Shown here: positions 51,301-61,239 of the stretch, piece by piece
Position numbering within the stretch: position 1 is the first letter of the stretch
Layout of the letters: the number at the start of each line of letters is the position of its first letter
NCBI GenBank assembly: GCA_020634375.1
Contig: JACKBX010000013.1
Coordinates: 1-64,000 of the forward strand
DNA: 64,000 nt
Direction: 5' to 3'
From: Ardenticatenaceae bacterium
GTDB lineage: Bacteria; Chloroflexota; Anaerolineae; Promineifilales; Promineifilaceae
Notes under the pieces: generated by a model
Database searches by the model: none
The model's input: the letters and a program-made list of their open reading frames with translations, nothing else
What the model was told of the DNA's origin: nothing
Made by a program: the position numbers and the translations under genes

Positions 51301-54300
51301 GGCGATCCCAACACCACCCTCACCATAGACTTTGAAGATGACTTCCGCCCCGCCGACAGCGGCTTCGACATGGGCTGGGACGAGTTGGTTGGCTGCCGCG
51401 CCCAGCGCGATGGCATCATTTACAGCAGCATTCAAGAGGCCATTGACGCCCCTGACGCGGTGAGCGACCTGATCCGTGTCACCGGAACCTGCCGCGGCGT
51501 GCATACCATCAACGACGCCGGGGGGCAGCCCATCCAACAAACTGTCCACTTGACGCAAACGTTGACGATTCAAGGCGGCTGGAACAACGATTTCACGCGC
51601 TGGCTGAACCTGCCCACCTATGTTGATCCGGAAGGGCTGGGACGTGGTTTCTACGTCAGCGGCGCGGTTACGCCCACGCTGGAGAGCCTGTACATCGTAA
51701 ATGGCGATGCCAGCGGACTGGGCGGCGGCCCCGCCAGCGAGGATGCAGGCGGCGGTATCTACAATCTGGATAGCAGCTTGATTTTGCAGGATGTGCGTAT
51801 TTTGACGAATACGGCCGTCCTCGGTGGCGGCTTTTACAATCACATGGGAACACCCGTGTTCCACTCCACCGCGCCTGCCAGCGCCCTGGAGCAGGCTGAC
51901 TCGCCCTTTGCCCAAGTGGCGGCGAACACGGCCGTTTCCGGCGGCGGCATCTACAACTACACCGGAACCCTGTACGCAGACAGTATGCGCATCTACAGCA
52001 ACACCGCCAGCAGCGGCGGCGGCATTTTCAATGATGCTGGCCCTATGGTGATGAGCAACACCGTCATTTACGCCAACGAAGCAACCGGCAGCGGTGGCGG
52101 CATCTACAACCAGGCAGCCACAGCTACTTTCTGGCATCTCACCGTATTCACGAATACAGCGGGCAGCAACGGCGGTGGTTTTTACAATGCGGCGGGCGAT
52201 CCCCTGGTGCACAACACCATTTTCCAGAGCAACCGTGCCGTCAGCGGCCCCGCCTTTTATGCCGCCAGCGGCACGCCAGACCTGGACTACAACTATTATC
52301 ATGATTACGCGAGCACGCCTGTCATTGGAGCCAACGCAGGTGGCAGTTCCATCACTGATAATGTCACACCTCCTGGCATAAGCGACCCGAACGGCGGCGA
52401 TTTTCATCTGGAAGATACGGCCGTTGTCATTGACATTGGCGACCCGCTTTCTCCCATTCTCAAAGACTTTGAAGGCAACCCACGCCCCAACAACCAGGGG
52501 CCAGACATGGGTGCAGACGAGGCAGTTGGCTGCTATGTGATGCTGGGCGATGTGGTTTATGGCAGCATCCAGGCGGCCTTAGAAGCCGCAGAACCGGGTG
52601 AAACCCTCAATATCTCTGGCATGTGCAGTGGCGTCCATTCGTATGATACGGGCGGCGGTGGCGGTGGAAGCTGCGGCGGCGCAATTGCCGTCACCATTCA
52701 CCTGACAAAGAGCGTCAATCTGGTGGGCGGCTGGGATGCAGAATTCCTCAACCAGGACGAAGTCACGACGCTGGATGCTCTGGAATTAGGGCGGGTGATG
52801 TACATTGGGCCAGGCGTAACTTCGACCATTGAAGGCTTTGACATGGTGAATGGCCTGGTAGCGGGCAATGGCGGCGCCATTTGTATGGAAGATGCCGCGC
52901 CCACCATCAAGCACAATCAGTTTTACAGTAATACAGCCACCAATGGCGGGGCCATTTACAGCGCAAACAGCGCGGCGCTGCTGACTGGAGGCAATCGTTT
53001 CTTCTTGAATGAGGCGACGGCGGGCGCGGCGGTGTATGCCAGTGGCAGCACGGCCGTTACCGTACAAAACAACTTCATGTACTCGAATACGGCCGTTTCC
53101 GGCGGCGCATTCTACAACGGCGACGGCGACCATAACTTCTGGCACAACACCATCTACAGCAACACGGCCACCAGCGGCGGCGCGGTGTACGTGGCCACAG
53201 ACAGCCCGCTCATTCGCAGCAACATCTTCATCAGCAACACAGCGACGACGGCAGGCGCTATCTTTGCCGCTGGCGGCGCAACCCCCAGCCTGGGCTACAA
53301 CGATTACCTCAACAACACGCCCGGCGACCTCAGCGGCGTGGCGTATGGGTCAGGGTATCTCATAGAAGACCCGGCTTTCAACGACCTGATCGGATTAGAC
53401 TTCACCGTGCCCTTTACCTCGCCGGTGGTGGATGTGGGCGATCCCACGCTGCCTATTACGGATGATTTCCAGACAAATATACGGCCGTCTCACAATGGTT
53501 TTGACATTGGCGCAGACGAATTTGGCGGCTGCTATGCCCGCGTTCTCAGTGCGCCTGACGTGATTTATGGCAGCGTACAGGCAGCAGTAGACGCAGCCCC
53601 TGCTGGGGACGTGGTGCAAATAGATGGCACTTGCTACGGCGTCAGCCCGCACGAATTGGTCGCTGGCGGCGTGACGGTCACACAAACGCTGTTTGTGAAC
53701 AAAGACCTGATTATTGACGGCGATTGGAATTACGAAGACCCGATTACGGCCACGCTAGATGCGCTTGGGCGCGGACGCACGCTGTACGTGGGTTCCAGCG
53801 CCACGCTTACCGTTACCAACCTGATTTTGCAGGGTGGGAACGGCGCATTAGGCGGTCTACCAGCAGGCGACGGCGGTGGCATTTACGTCGATGGCACGCT
53901 CGTTTTGCGGGACAGCGAGGTCTTGCAAAATCAGGCCGTGCGCGGCGGCGGTGTGTTTAATGATGGGTACGTGACGATGATGGACACGGCCGTTCACAAC
54001 AACCAGGCTACTCATGGCGCAGGCTTCTACAACAACATCACGGGGGCTGGAGCGGCCCTGCTGACGGGCGAAAATCGCCTGTTTGGCAACATAGCCACAC
54101 AAAATGGCGGCGCAGTCTATCAAATGGAAGGGACCCTGGCGCTGGATGGCAACCGTTTGTTTGGAAATTATGCGGCATCGGGCGGAGCCATTTATCTGGC
54201 TGGTGGTAATGATGCCATTGATGTGTGGAACAATTTCATCTTCAACAACAGCGCAGGGCATGGCGGCGGTGTGTACAATCTGGATACGAACGGCCGTATC

Positions 54301-57300
54301 TGGCACAACACCATCCTCGGCAACAGCGGAGATGGCTTGTACAGTGGGGCCAGCGCCAACAACAACATCCACAGCAATATCTTTGACAGCAACGGGGGCG
54401 CGGGCATTCACACGCTGGCATCGTCGCCGGACATTGTGTACAACATTGTCATTAGCAACAGCACCAACTACGCGGGAACGGCCGTTGCCGCCGCTTCCGA
54501 CCCCAGCAACCAGAGCGTCACTCCAGTTTATGTGGACCGCGCACACCAAGATTACCACCTGCATCAAGACTCCCCCGGCGTAGACGAAGGCGACGACGAC
54601 CTGCCCATCGCCGGGATGGATCATGACTACGATGGCGACCTGCGGCCCACCAATGCCGCCCCCGACATCGGTGCAGACGAAATCAACACCTGCTATATTC
54701 GTGTCATTGACCCGGATACAGATGAACCTGTTTACTTTGGCAAGCTGCAAGACGCCATTGAGTTTGCCGAAGACTTCCCGAACCCCAATCCGCGCGTAGA
54801 AATTGCACGCGGCACATGCAGCGGCGTGGAGTTCCGGGACGGAACTTACCAGGTTGGCTACATTTCCGAAGATTTGCACATTATTGGGTCACTGCGTCAC
54901 AGCAATTTCAGCAATCCGAACGACTATGTAAACCCCAACATTGCCGCATTGAGTACAGCTATTGATGCACAGGGTGAAGGGCGTGTATTCAAGATTGCGG
55001 GAACGGCCGTTGTCACGCTGGAACAAGTGGCTATGGTCAACGGCAACGCCTACGTCGCTGGCGGTGGCAACAATGGTGGCGCTGTCTACTACCCCGGCCC
55101 AAGCCGTCTGGAAACAGACACCAGCGAAGCATGCCAGAACTATGCCGAAAACGGCGGCGGCTACTTCATCGGCAGCACGGCCTCAGCCTACGTCACCGGA
55201 GCCGGAACCGGTTCCTGTTGGGTAGCCCTCTTTGATGGCGACGAATTCCTGCAACAGTATGATTATTACTTCGGCAACACGGCCATGAGTGATGGCGGCG
55301 GCATCTACGTTAGCAACGGCGCAGATGTAGACGTGGTCAATCATGGATTTGGCGGTAACACCGCAGCTGGCAACGGCGGCGGCCTCTATAATGGCGGGCA
55401 AATGCGCGTCATCAATGGCATCTTTAGCTACAACTATGCTCTCAGTGGGGACGGCGGCGGCGTCTACAACGGCGGCGGGCTGGCAATGTACCATAATACT
55501 GTGCGTCGTAATACGGCCGTCAACCTGGGCGGCGGTATATACCAGGGCGGTACCTCACTCACCCTCAACAGCAGCATCATCTACTCCAACACGGCAGCCA
55601 ATGGCGGCGGGTTACACGTTGCCGGGGGCAGCAGCGCCATACGTTCCTATGATAACTTTAACGCCAACTCTCCTAACGATACCAATGACGGGAACGTGGG
55701 CACAAACCACATCTCAGGGAACCCGCTTTTTGCTTACGGCTATGCCCTCTCGCAATATTCGCCCAATATTGACCAGGCCGACCCCGCCCTGTTGTTAGAC
55801 ATCAGTGAAGGCGGCATATGGGCCGATGGCATAGACTTTGATGCCGGAAACTATAAACGGCCTGACGTACACCCCACATACAACGACTTAAATACCTCGC
55901 TTTACGGCTATGCCAGCGACGTAGGCGCAGACGAGTATTGGAAAGAATTCGGCTGCGACGTGCTGCCCAACAACGATCAAAGCACCATCTTCCCCGGCGA
56001 AATCATCACGTACTCAGTAGCAGTCTTCAACGTAGGCTACCCCAACCGGCTAAGCAGCAATTATCCGCATGGTTACACGGACACCATTACAATTACATTG
56101 AGTAGTTCGCAAGGATGGGCCACCCTCAGTGGTGGAGCAGAACAAGTGGTGGAACTGGATTATTACGATGACGTGGAGCAAGACGACCGGGTATACCTAA
56201 CCTTGACGGTAGCAGTCCCCATCACATCGCCGTTTGGCGTGCAGGAGCAGTCTCTGGTAGAGTGTCGTTCAGCTTCGCTGCCCTCACGCTCTAACACCTC
56301 CAGTTTCTTGACCAATGCGGGACTGGTGAGTACGGTTTTGGTTGAGCCAGAGTACATCACACAAACGTATCCCGGCCAAGTTTTGACCTTTACTCACTAC
56401 ATTACCAATACAGGAAATGAACCCAACGATTTCTACCTTATCCCCAGTGCAGGGGCGGCAGGATTGTCTACGGCCAGTGTTACACGTATTGAAGATACGG
56501 ACGGCGCGGTTTACAGCAACACGTTGGGCCTGAGTGATGTGCCGATCACGATTGGCCGAGGTGAAATGATCACGGCGTTGCTGCAAGTGAACGTATTGGA
56601 AACGGCCGCTTCCGGCGAAATCGCTACCCCCGGCCTCATTGCTCGCGCTGTAGATGATCCCTCCATTCAAGGGCAGGTGATCAACCAGATCACCATCAGC
56701 CCCACAGCGGGCACGCGCTACGTAGCCCCTGGCGGTGTAGATGAGGGCAATAACTGCCTGTTGAATGACCAGCCTTGTGCCACTGTCCAACATGCTGTAG
56801 ACCAGGCGCTTGATGGTGACAGCATCCTCGTTGCCGGTGGTCTGTACACCCACCAAAGTGTAATCACGACGACGGAAACATTGGTGCAAAATGTTTACAT
56901 CAACAAATCGGTGAGCATTATTGGTGGCTACAGCACGACGGACAATTTCGCTGTTTCACAGCCAATCACGAATGTGACGGCGCTGGATGGCGAGGACGGC
57001 CGTCGCGTGATCTACATCACGCCAGGCCATGACGTGACGTTGAGCGGCTTGTTTGTACAGAACGGCCACTTCCCCTCCCTCACCAATGACCAAAAAGGGA
57101 GCGGCATCTACAACGGCGGCTCTAACCTGACCATTGAAAACACACAGGTTTTGTCGGGTACGGCCGTTTCTGGCGGTGGACTGTACCACGCAGACGGCGA
57201 TCTTACCGTCCACAGCAGCGTCTTTGCCCACAACGATGGCAACGGCAGCAGTTCCGGTTCGGCATCTGGCAGCGGTATATTCGTCGTCACGGGTACAGTG

Positions 57301-60300
57301 CTGCTAGAAAACAACACCTTTGCCAACAACATTGCGTCAATAAGTGGAGGCCGTGCCCCCAACGCCGATGACGGCTACGGCGGCGCTGTTTACCAGGAAG
57401 CGGGAACACTCTCGCTGATCAACAACATCTTCAGCCAAAATGAAGCAGGGGTTGACGGATTTGCCGTCTACATCAGCGCGACGCTGCCCATTGCTAATGA
57501 TTACAACCTGTACTTCAATAATTCTGGCGGCGTTGGCGGCGCAGACACCAACTTCTCGCCAGGCGCTCACAGCTTTAGCGGCGACCCAACCTTTGCCGAC
57601 ACTTTCTTCCACATTGGGCCAACCTCGGCGGCCAAAGACACGGGCACAAACAGCATTGCCTTCCTTGCAGGAACTGACTTTGAAGGCGACCCACGCCAAT
57701 TAAACGGCACAGTGGACATTGGCGCAGATGAGCGCGTGCAGCACGCCAGCTTCACCTTTGTTCCGGTGACGCAAACGGCAACGATTCTGCCAAACATCAG
57801 TCACGTATATACGCACACACTCACCAACAACGGCGATACAGCGGACACGTACACGCTGATATTGAACAGCACGCAGCTTGGCGATCCCGCAGATTGGGAT
57901 CACAACCTGACGCCCAGTAACTTCGCGCTCAATATCGGCGCATCGCAAGTTGTGACGCTGATGATCACTGGGACGGTTCCCGGTGATGTGGATACTTCGA
58001 CGATTACGGCAACGCCGTTGAGCGGGCCATCTGTAGCTGTTGTGGACACAACCATTATCAGCAGTACAGCGGGTGTGGATATTGGCCCATCACGAGCCGG
58101 TTCCGGCGAACCAACAATGACGGTACAATATCAACACACGCTGACAAATACAGGTAATGGGCTAGATTCGTTTGACCTGCACCTGTTGGCAGGCACACCT
58201 CCTGGTTGGACAGTGACGGTGGAACCGGCAGCGACGGGCATTGTGCCCACAGGCGGCACGATTCCATTTACGGTGAGTGTGACTATTCCAGCAGGAACGG
58301 CCGTCAATACCATCCACACTGCCGAAATTGAAGCCGTTTCCCAAACAGATGGCACGGCACAGGACACGCTGGTAGATACAACCACTGTGCTGCCCGCTTA
58401 TGGGCTGCAACTGCTGCCTGCGGCGCAATCGCAAAGTGTGATGGATGGGGCAACGGCCGTCTATACCCACACGCTCACCAACCTGGGCAACATCAGCGAC
58501 ACGGTGTCGCTGACGGTGACAGAAAGCCTGGCCTGGGGAGCGTCCATAAACCCGGCGGCCATCGCCCTGAACCCCGGCGCAAGCGCCACTGTGACGGTGA
58601 CGGTTCCTGTACCACCCAACACAGGCGGGCAAGTACACGTCAGCGATGTGACGGCTGCATCGGAAGGGCCTGGGGTGACGGCAACGGCCGTTGATACCAC
58701 CACCGTCCTGATTGATAACAGCGTTGCCATTGGGCCAGACCATTTACGGATAGTAGATGCAGATACACAAGTTATCTACCAATTCACCGTAACCAACACG
58801 GGCAACGTCAGCGACACCTTCAACTTTACGCAAGATGGCGGTACACAAGGCTGGGTCAGCGGCTTCAGCGGCAGCAGCGCCTTATTAGCACCAGATGACA
58901 CGACAACAGTCATACTCACGGTGACAGTTCCCGCAGGAGCCACACCAGGGACAGAGGATGTCACTACCGTAAGCGCCACATCGACCAACGCCAGCAACAG
59001 CGCAACGGCGACGACCCGCGTGCGCCAGTTGCATGGCCTGGCGTTTGCGCCAAATCTCACGCGCACGGTGGATGCAGACAGCGTGGTAACGTACACACAT
59101 ACGCTTACCAATACTGGCAACGGCGTAGACACATTCACCTTTGCGGCGAACAGCAGCGAGGGCTGGGCCATTACCCTGCCACCAGATGTGGCGAATCTTG
59201 GCGCAGGACTGACGGCCAATGTCGTGGTGACGCTGACCGTGCCCCCCGGCCCTGGCGGCATCACAGACACGTTACGGCTGACGGCCAGTTCTGTCATCAG
59301 TCCGGCTTTCACAGCCACAGTGACGAATACAACAGTGGTCACGCTGACGCCAGGAGCATTGGACGTCATGATTGCCCCGGACAATGAAGACAGCGGTCTG
59401 CCGGGCGAATTGATGACGTATTACCACACAGTGACGAATACGGGCACGTTGGATGCAGATTTTGTACTGACGGCCGTTTCTAATCAAAGCTGGACGACAA
59501 CTGTACAGCCCCCCACCCTCAGCCTGTTATCGGGAGCCAGCGAGATGGTGACGGTGACGGTGCAAATTCCGTCACTGGCGGGTGATGGCGTGGTGGATTT
59601 GACAACGGTGACGGTGCAGGATACGGGAATGATTGTGCAGGATACGGCCGTTAATACCACCACCGTAACCGGTGTCTATTCGGTCGTAATCGCCCCCAAT
59701 CGCAGCAGCACAGGCATACCGGGTGAGACCCTTACTTACACGCATGTAGTAACAAATACGGGCGATTTTGCTGACAGCTACTCAGTTGGTGTCAGCTCCA
59801 GCCAAAGCTGGACAGTCACGGTGACGCCTGATGCGATTCCCTTACTCATTCCGGGAGAAAGTACGCCGGTCACAGTAACGGTTGCCATTCCGAGTGGGGC
59901 CGCGAACGGGCAAATCGATGTGGCAACGGTGACGGCGCAATCGCTCAATGCTGCCGCCAATGACTCGGCTGCTGACACCAGTATTGTGCAAGTGCAAGGA
60001 GAAGGTGTACTGCTAGAACCTGATCACAGTGATGTGGGTGCGCCGGGTGAGATGTTGGTGTATCACCACACGCTAACGAATACGGGCAGTAGTACGCTAA
60101 CTTTCTTGTTGGCTACGCAGTCAAGTCAGGGTTGGGTAACGGCCGTCACGCCAGACCGGGTGGATAACCTGGCAGCGGGCGACTCGCATGAAATTACGGT
60201 GACGGTTGCCATTCCTGCTGGCGCTGTGAATGGAACCGAGGATTGGACTTCAGTGGCAGCAACGGCCGTTGGCGAGCCTACGATCACAGATTCAGCCCTT

Positions 60301-61158
60301 GATCACACAACGGTTGAGTTTGTACCTCCGGTTTATGGCGTGATGATTGCGCCGGATAACACGGGTGCGGATCTGCCGGGTGCGATGGTGACGTACCAGC
60401 ATACTGTGACCAACACGGGCAATGTCACAGAAACTTTTGCGCTGGAAAGCAGTTCGAGTCAGGGTTGGGTAACGGCCGTCACGCCAAACACGCTAGATTT
60501 GCCCCCAGGATCACACGCTGATGTGACTGTCTCAGTCACAATCCCAGCCGGGGCCACAACGGGCACCATTGATGTGACAACGGTAACGGTTTCGACAACA
60601 ACGCCAGCAACGGCCGTAACTGACAGCGCTACTGATACGACGGCCGTTAATGAAGCAGGCAGTCGGGTTCTTTACTTGCCAGTCGTTCTCAAAGCCTGCG
60701 TCCCCACTGGCATTGATTTGGTTATAACAAACATCACGGTCACACCAAATCCGCCGACTGCCGGGCAACCGGCTACTGTGTCTGTGACCATTCAAAATCA
60801 GGGAACGGTGGATATGGATCCCAGCAATAACTTCTTCCTTGACGCCTATGTGGATCATCAGCCAGAGCCGTACCTGCCCGGTGATGGCAATCTCCAGTGG
60901 GGTGTGCAAGCCCGTGCCCTGACGGCAGGAGCCAGTGTCACATACAATGGCACGTTCACGTTTAGTGGTGGGACTCACCAAATATGGGCACAAGTGGATA
61001 CAGATCGCACTGTTGATGAATGCCCCTATGAAGACAACAACACATTCGGGCCAATTATCTTGACACCCAGTGGACATAGTGGCAGCGAGACATTGCCGCC
61101 CATACACGACATTGCTGCACCACGCAGCACCCCCACACCCGTTCCATCACCGAATTAA
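48328..61158 (+). CDS. Giant secreted beta-helix surface protein (4,276 residues)
   Basis: A signal segment (FLPLLALVLLAALIWLMGARPTQASP) is followed by seven parallel beta-helix modules, each ending in a (D/G)xGADE-type motif (for example NIRPSHNGFDIGADE), built from repeats such as NNSAxxGGGIYxxxS and NTAVSGGAFYN. Two NEW3-like beta-sandwiches follow module 1, two follow module 6, and nine stand in tandem at about 3137-4110 (pattern YxHTLTNTGNxxDxF). After RVLYLPVVLK a CARDB-like domain (about 4130-4250) and a PTPVPSPN end conclude it; no membrane anchor is seen. It is probably an adhesin or carbohydrate-binding sheath protein. AAAGG precedes the ATG. Repeats make assembly errors possible. 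Confidence 0.88.
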   Translation: MSQSDSSPRSRVMSFQRIGYVSFLPLLALVLLAALIWLMGARPTQASPTNTIFYVTDAGSGSTCSQALPCALQTAVTNAAAGDEVHVAGGTYTDSGPAVVTVTTAITLTGGYDAANWGTSPNTQLNPTILDGESTRQVVRIEGDINPVIENFEIVNGRTGTSPYDKGAGIYNESGSPLIRNNDIHNNQATAGSVIGGGIYDGGSATIESNLIHNNSTGNNGQGGGIYIANSGGTATTVRLNEIDNNSAALGAGVALHSGEATLEANTLHHNTAVNGSVIAGGGFFNDTSSTAALYSNLFYANSGPLGGGLALTGDSTLWNNTIAENSASSQGGGIYVGSGTIQINNTIIAFNTASTNDGIHVAGGTVSGGYNNVYDDSIDPSVTFSNPVSGNPNFVSPGSPDYNYHLPPGSPDVDAGDPATPAIGVDMDGQPRPYNGIYDVGADEYGNLVAFTLEPPVINNDYQDSGTIATYHHTLHNTGNVADTYTFSCSNDQGWNVTCPSSVALSPLAQTTLSTLVEVTGTARTRARTLITAVSTTSPTISHTAVIETIVAPHPALDFTPNYSATVLPGETFTYTHMLTNTGDALETFNIELVDGSWAQILPTNNFPVDLLPGATMPIRVVIAVPATAPEGLLNETIIRASSDYDPAIAKVVTDTLIARPTVGTRYVSRDGDDTDNNCTQVDEPCNSVGHAIGQASFGDEIRIARGTYFESGIPVNDTVYLSGGWSTNFRSQGEPRDTIIDAELTAFIFDVAPGSTVRPSFSNMVLQNGASGGPGGAVFVGSSAQPAFEQVIFQHNSGTRGGAIYAASSAVVTIQKSEFINNTASDSGGALYSNSSIILVQQSGFYTNTAVSHSGAIYINGGQFVAENNLFSAHTAGGNGGALFLASGQTSLWNNTFVNNQAGGNGGAIYNNASTAVPVVNALLVSNTAVSGGAIFDNSGNLTLSYSDLWQNSLPEVSGGTLGDGILQADPLFRDEFFRLDRGSPALDHGDPNTTLTIDFEDDFRPADSGFDMGWDELVGCRAQRDGIIYSSIQEAIDAPDAVSDLIRVTGTCRGVHTINDAGGQPIQQTVHLTQTLTIQGGWNNDFTRWLNLPTYVDPEGLGRGFYVSGAVTPTLESLYIVNGDASGLGGGPASEDAGGGIYNLDSSLILQDVRILTNTAVLGGGFYNHMGTPVFHSTAPASALEQADSPFAQVAANTAVSGGGIYNYTGTLYADSMRIYSNTASSGGGIFNDAGPMVMSNTVIYANEATGSGGGIYNQAATATFWHLTVFTNTAGSNGGGFYNAAGDPLVHNTIFQSNRAVSGPAFYAASGTPDLDYNYYHDYASTPVIGANAGGSSITDNVTPPGISDPNGGDFHLEDTAVVIDIGDPLSPILKDFEGNPRPNNQGPDMGADEAVGCYVMLGDVVYGSIQAALEAAEPGETLNISGMCSGVHSYDTGGGGGGSCGGAIAVTIHLTKSVNLVGGWDAEFLNQDEVTTLDALELGRVMYIGPGVTSTIEGFDMVNGLVAGNGGAICMEDAAPTIKHNQFYSNTATNGGAIYSANSAALLTGGNRFFLNEATAGAAVYASGSTAVTVQNNFMYSNTAVSGGAFYNGDGDHNFWHNTIYSNTATSGGAVYVATDSPLIRSNIFISNTATTAGAIFAAGGATPSLGYNDYLNNTPGDLSGVAYGSGYLIEDPAFNDLIGLDFTVPFTSPVVDVGDPTLPITDDFQTNIRPSHNGFDIGADEFGGCYARVLSAPDVIYGSVQAAVDAAPAGDVVQIDGTCYGVSPHELVAGGVTVTQTLFVNKDLIIDGDWNYEDPITATLDALGRGRTLYVGSSATLTVTNLILQGGNGALGGLPAGDGGGIYVDGTLVLRDSEVLQNQAVRGGGVFNDGYVTMMDTAVHNNQATHGAGFYNNITGAGAALLTGENRLFGNIATQNGGAVYQMEGTLALDGNRLFGNYAASGGAIYLAGGNDAIDVWNNFIFNNSAGHGGGVYNLDTNGRIWHNTILGNSGDGLYSGASANNNIHSNIFDSNGGAGIHTLASSPDIVYNIVISNSTNYAGTAVAAASDPSNQSVTPVYVDRAHQDYHLHQDSPGVDEGDDDLPIAGMDHDYDGDLRPTNAAPDIGADEINTCYIRVIDPDTDEPVYFGKLQDAIEFAEDFPNPNPRVEIARGTCSGVEFRDGTYQVGYISEDLHIIGSLRHSNFSNPNDYVNPNIAALSTAIDAQGEGRVFKIAGTAVVTLEQVAMVNGNAYVAGGGNNGGAVYYPGPSRLETDTSEACQNYAENGGGYFIGSTASAYVTGAGTGSCWVALFDGDEFLQQYDYYFGNTAMSDGGGIYVSNGADVDVVNHGFGGNTAAGNGGGLYNGGQMRVINGIFSYNYALSGDGGGVYNGGGLAMYHNTVRRNTAVNLGGGIYQGGTSLTLNSSIIYSNTAANGGGLHVAGGSSAIRSYDNFNANSPNDTNDGNVGTNHISGNPLFAYGYALSQYSPNIDQADPALLLDISEGGIWADGIDFDAGNYKRPDVHPTYNDLNTSLYGYASDVGADEYWKEFGCDVLPNNDQSTIFPGEIITYSVAVFNVGYPNRLSSNYPHGYTDTITITLSSSQGWATLSGGAEQVVELDYYDDVEQDDRVYLTLTVAVPITSPFGVQEQSLVECRSASLPSRSNTSSFLTNAGLVSTVLVEPEYITQTYPGQVLTFTHYITNTGNEPNDFYLIPSAGAAGLSTASVTRIEDTDGAVYSNTLGLSDVPITIGRGEMITALLQVNVLETAASGEIATPGLIARAVDDPSIQGQVINQITISPTAGTRYVAPGGVDEGNNCLLNDQPCATVQHAVDQALDGDSILVAGGLYTHQSVITTTETLVQNVYINKSVSIIGGYSTTDNFAVSQPITNVTALDGEDGRRVIYITPGHDVTLSGLFVQNGHFPSLTNDQKGSGIYNGGSNLTIENTQVLSGTAVSGGGLYHADGDLTVHSSVFAHNDGNGSSSGSASGSGIFVVTGTVLLENNTFANNIASISGGRAPNADDGYGGAVYQEAGTLSLINNIFSQNEAGVDGFAVYISATLPIANDYNLYFNNSGGVGGADTNFSPGAHSFSGDPTFADTFFHIGPTSAAKDTGTNSIAFLAGTDFEGDPRQLNGTVDIGADERVQHASFTFVPVTQTATILPNISHVYTHTLTNNGDTADTYTLILNSTQLGDPADWDHNLTPSNFALNIGASQVVTLMITGTVPGDVDTSTITATPLSGPSVAVVDTTIISSTAGVDIGPSRAGSGEPTMTVQYQHTLTNTGNGLDSFDLHLLAGTPPGWTVTVEPAATGIVPTGGTIPFTVSVTIPAGTAVNTIHTAEIEAVSQTDGTAQDTLVDTTTVLPAYGLQLLPAAQSQSVMDGATAVYTHTLTNLGNISDTVSLTVTESLAWGASINPAAIALNPGASATVTVTVPVPPNTGGQVHVSDVTAASEGPGVTATAVDTTTVLIDNSVAIGPDHLRIVDADTQVIYQFTVTNTGNVSDTFNFTQDGGTQGWVSGFSGSSALLAPDDTTTVILTVTVPAGATPGTEDVTTVSATSTNASNSATATTRVRQLHGLAFAPNLTRTVDADSVVTYTHTLTNTGNGVDTFTFAANSSEGWAITLPPDVANLGAGLTANVVVTLTVPPGPGGITDTLRLTASSVISPAFTATVTNTTVVTLTPGALDVMIAPDNEDSGLPGELMTYYHTVTNTGTLDADFVLTAVSNQSWTTTVQPPTLSLLSGASEMVTVTVQIPSLAGDGVVDLTTVTVQDTGMIVQDTAVNTTTVTGVYSVVIAPNRSSTGIPGETLTYTHVVTNTGDFADSYSVGVSSSQSWTVTVTPDAIPLLIPGESTPVTVTVAIPSGAANGQIDVATVTAQSLNAAANDSAADTSIVQVQGEGVLLEPDHSDVGAPGEMLVYHHTLTNTGSSTLTFLLATQSSQGWVTAVTPDRVDNLAAGDSHEITVTVAIPAGAVNGTEDWTSVAATAVGEPTITDSALDHTTVEFVPPVYGVMIAPDNTGADLPGAMVTYQHTVTNTGNVTETFALESSSSQGWVTAVTPNTLDLPPGSHADVTVSVTIPAGATTGTIDVTTVTVSTTTPATAVTDSATDTTAVNEAGSRVLYLPVVLKACVPTGIDLVITNITVTPNPPTAGQPATVSVTIQNQGTVDMDPSNNFFLDAYVDHQPEPYLPGDGNLQWGVQARALTAGASVTYNGTFTFSGGTHQIWAQVDTDRTVDECPYEDNNTFGPIILTPSGHSGSETLPPIHDIAAPRSTPTPVPSPN

Positions 61159-61166
61159 AACGCAAA

Positions 61167-61201
61167 GAGGCTGGTAGGATTATCACAATCCTACCAGCCT
61201 C
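61167..61201. terminator. Convergent hairpin, probable bidirectional terminator
   Basis: GAGGCTGGTAGGATT (61167-61181) is perfectly complementary to AATCCTACCAGCCTC (61187-61201) with a 5-nt loop. It starts 8 bp after the stop of the giant gene. There is only a weak T-run on either side. Confidence 0.75.
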
Positions 61202-61239
61202 GCGTTAATCTACTTGTGATGTCCGATTGGGCTAAGCGG

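Noticed and set aside
53857..54879. 340-residue minus-strand ORF within the giant surface gene
   Set aside because: It overlaps the repeat region whose plus-strand frame is continuous over 12.8 kb; it is an antisense shadow of the repeats.
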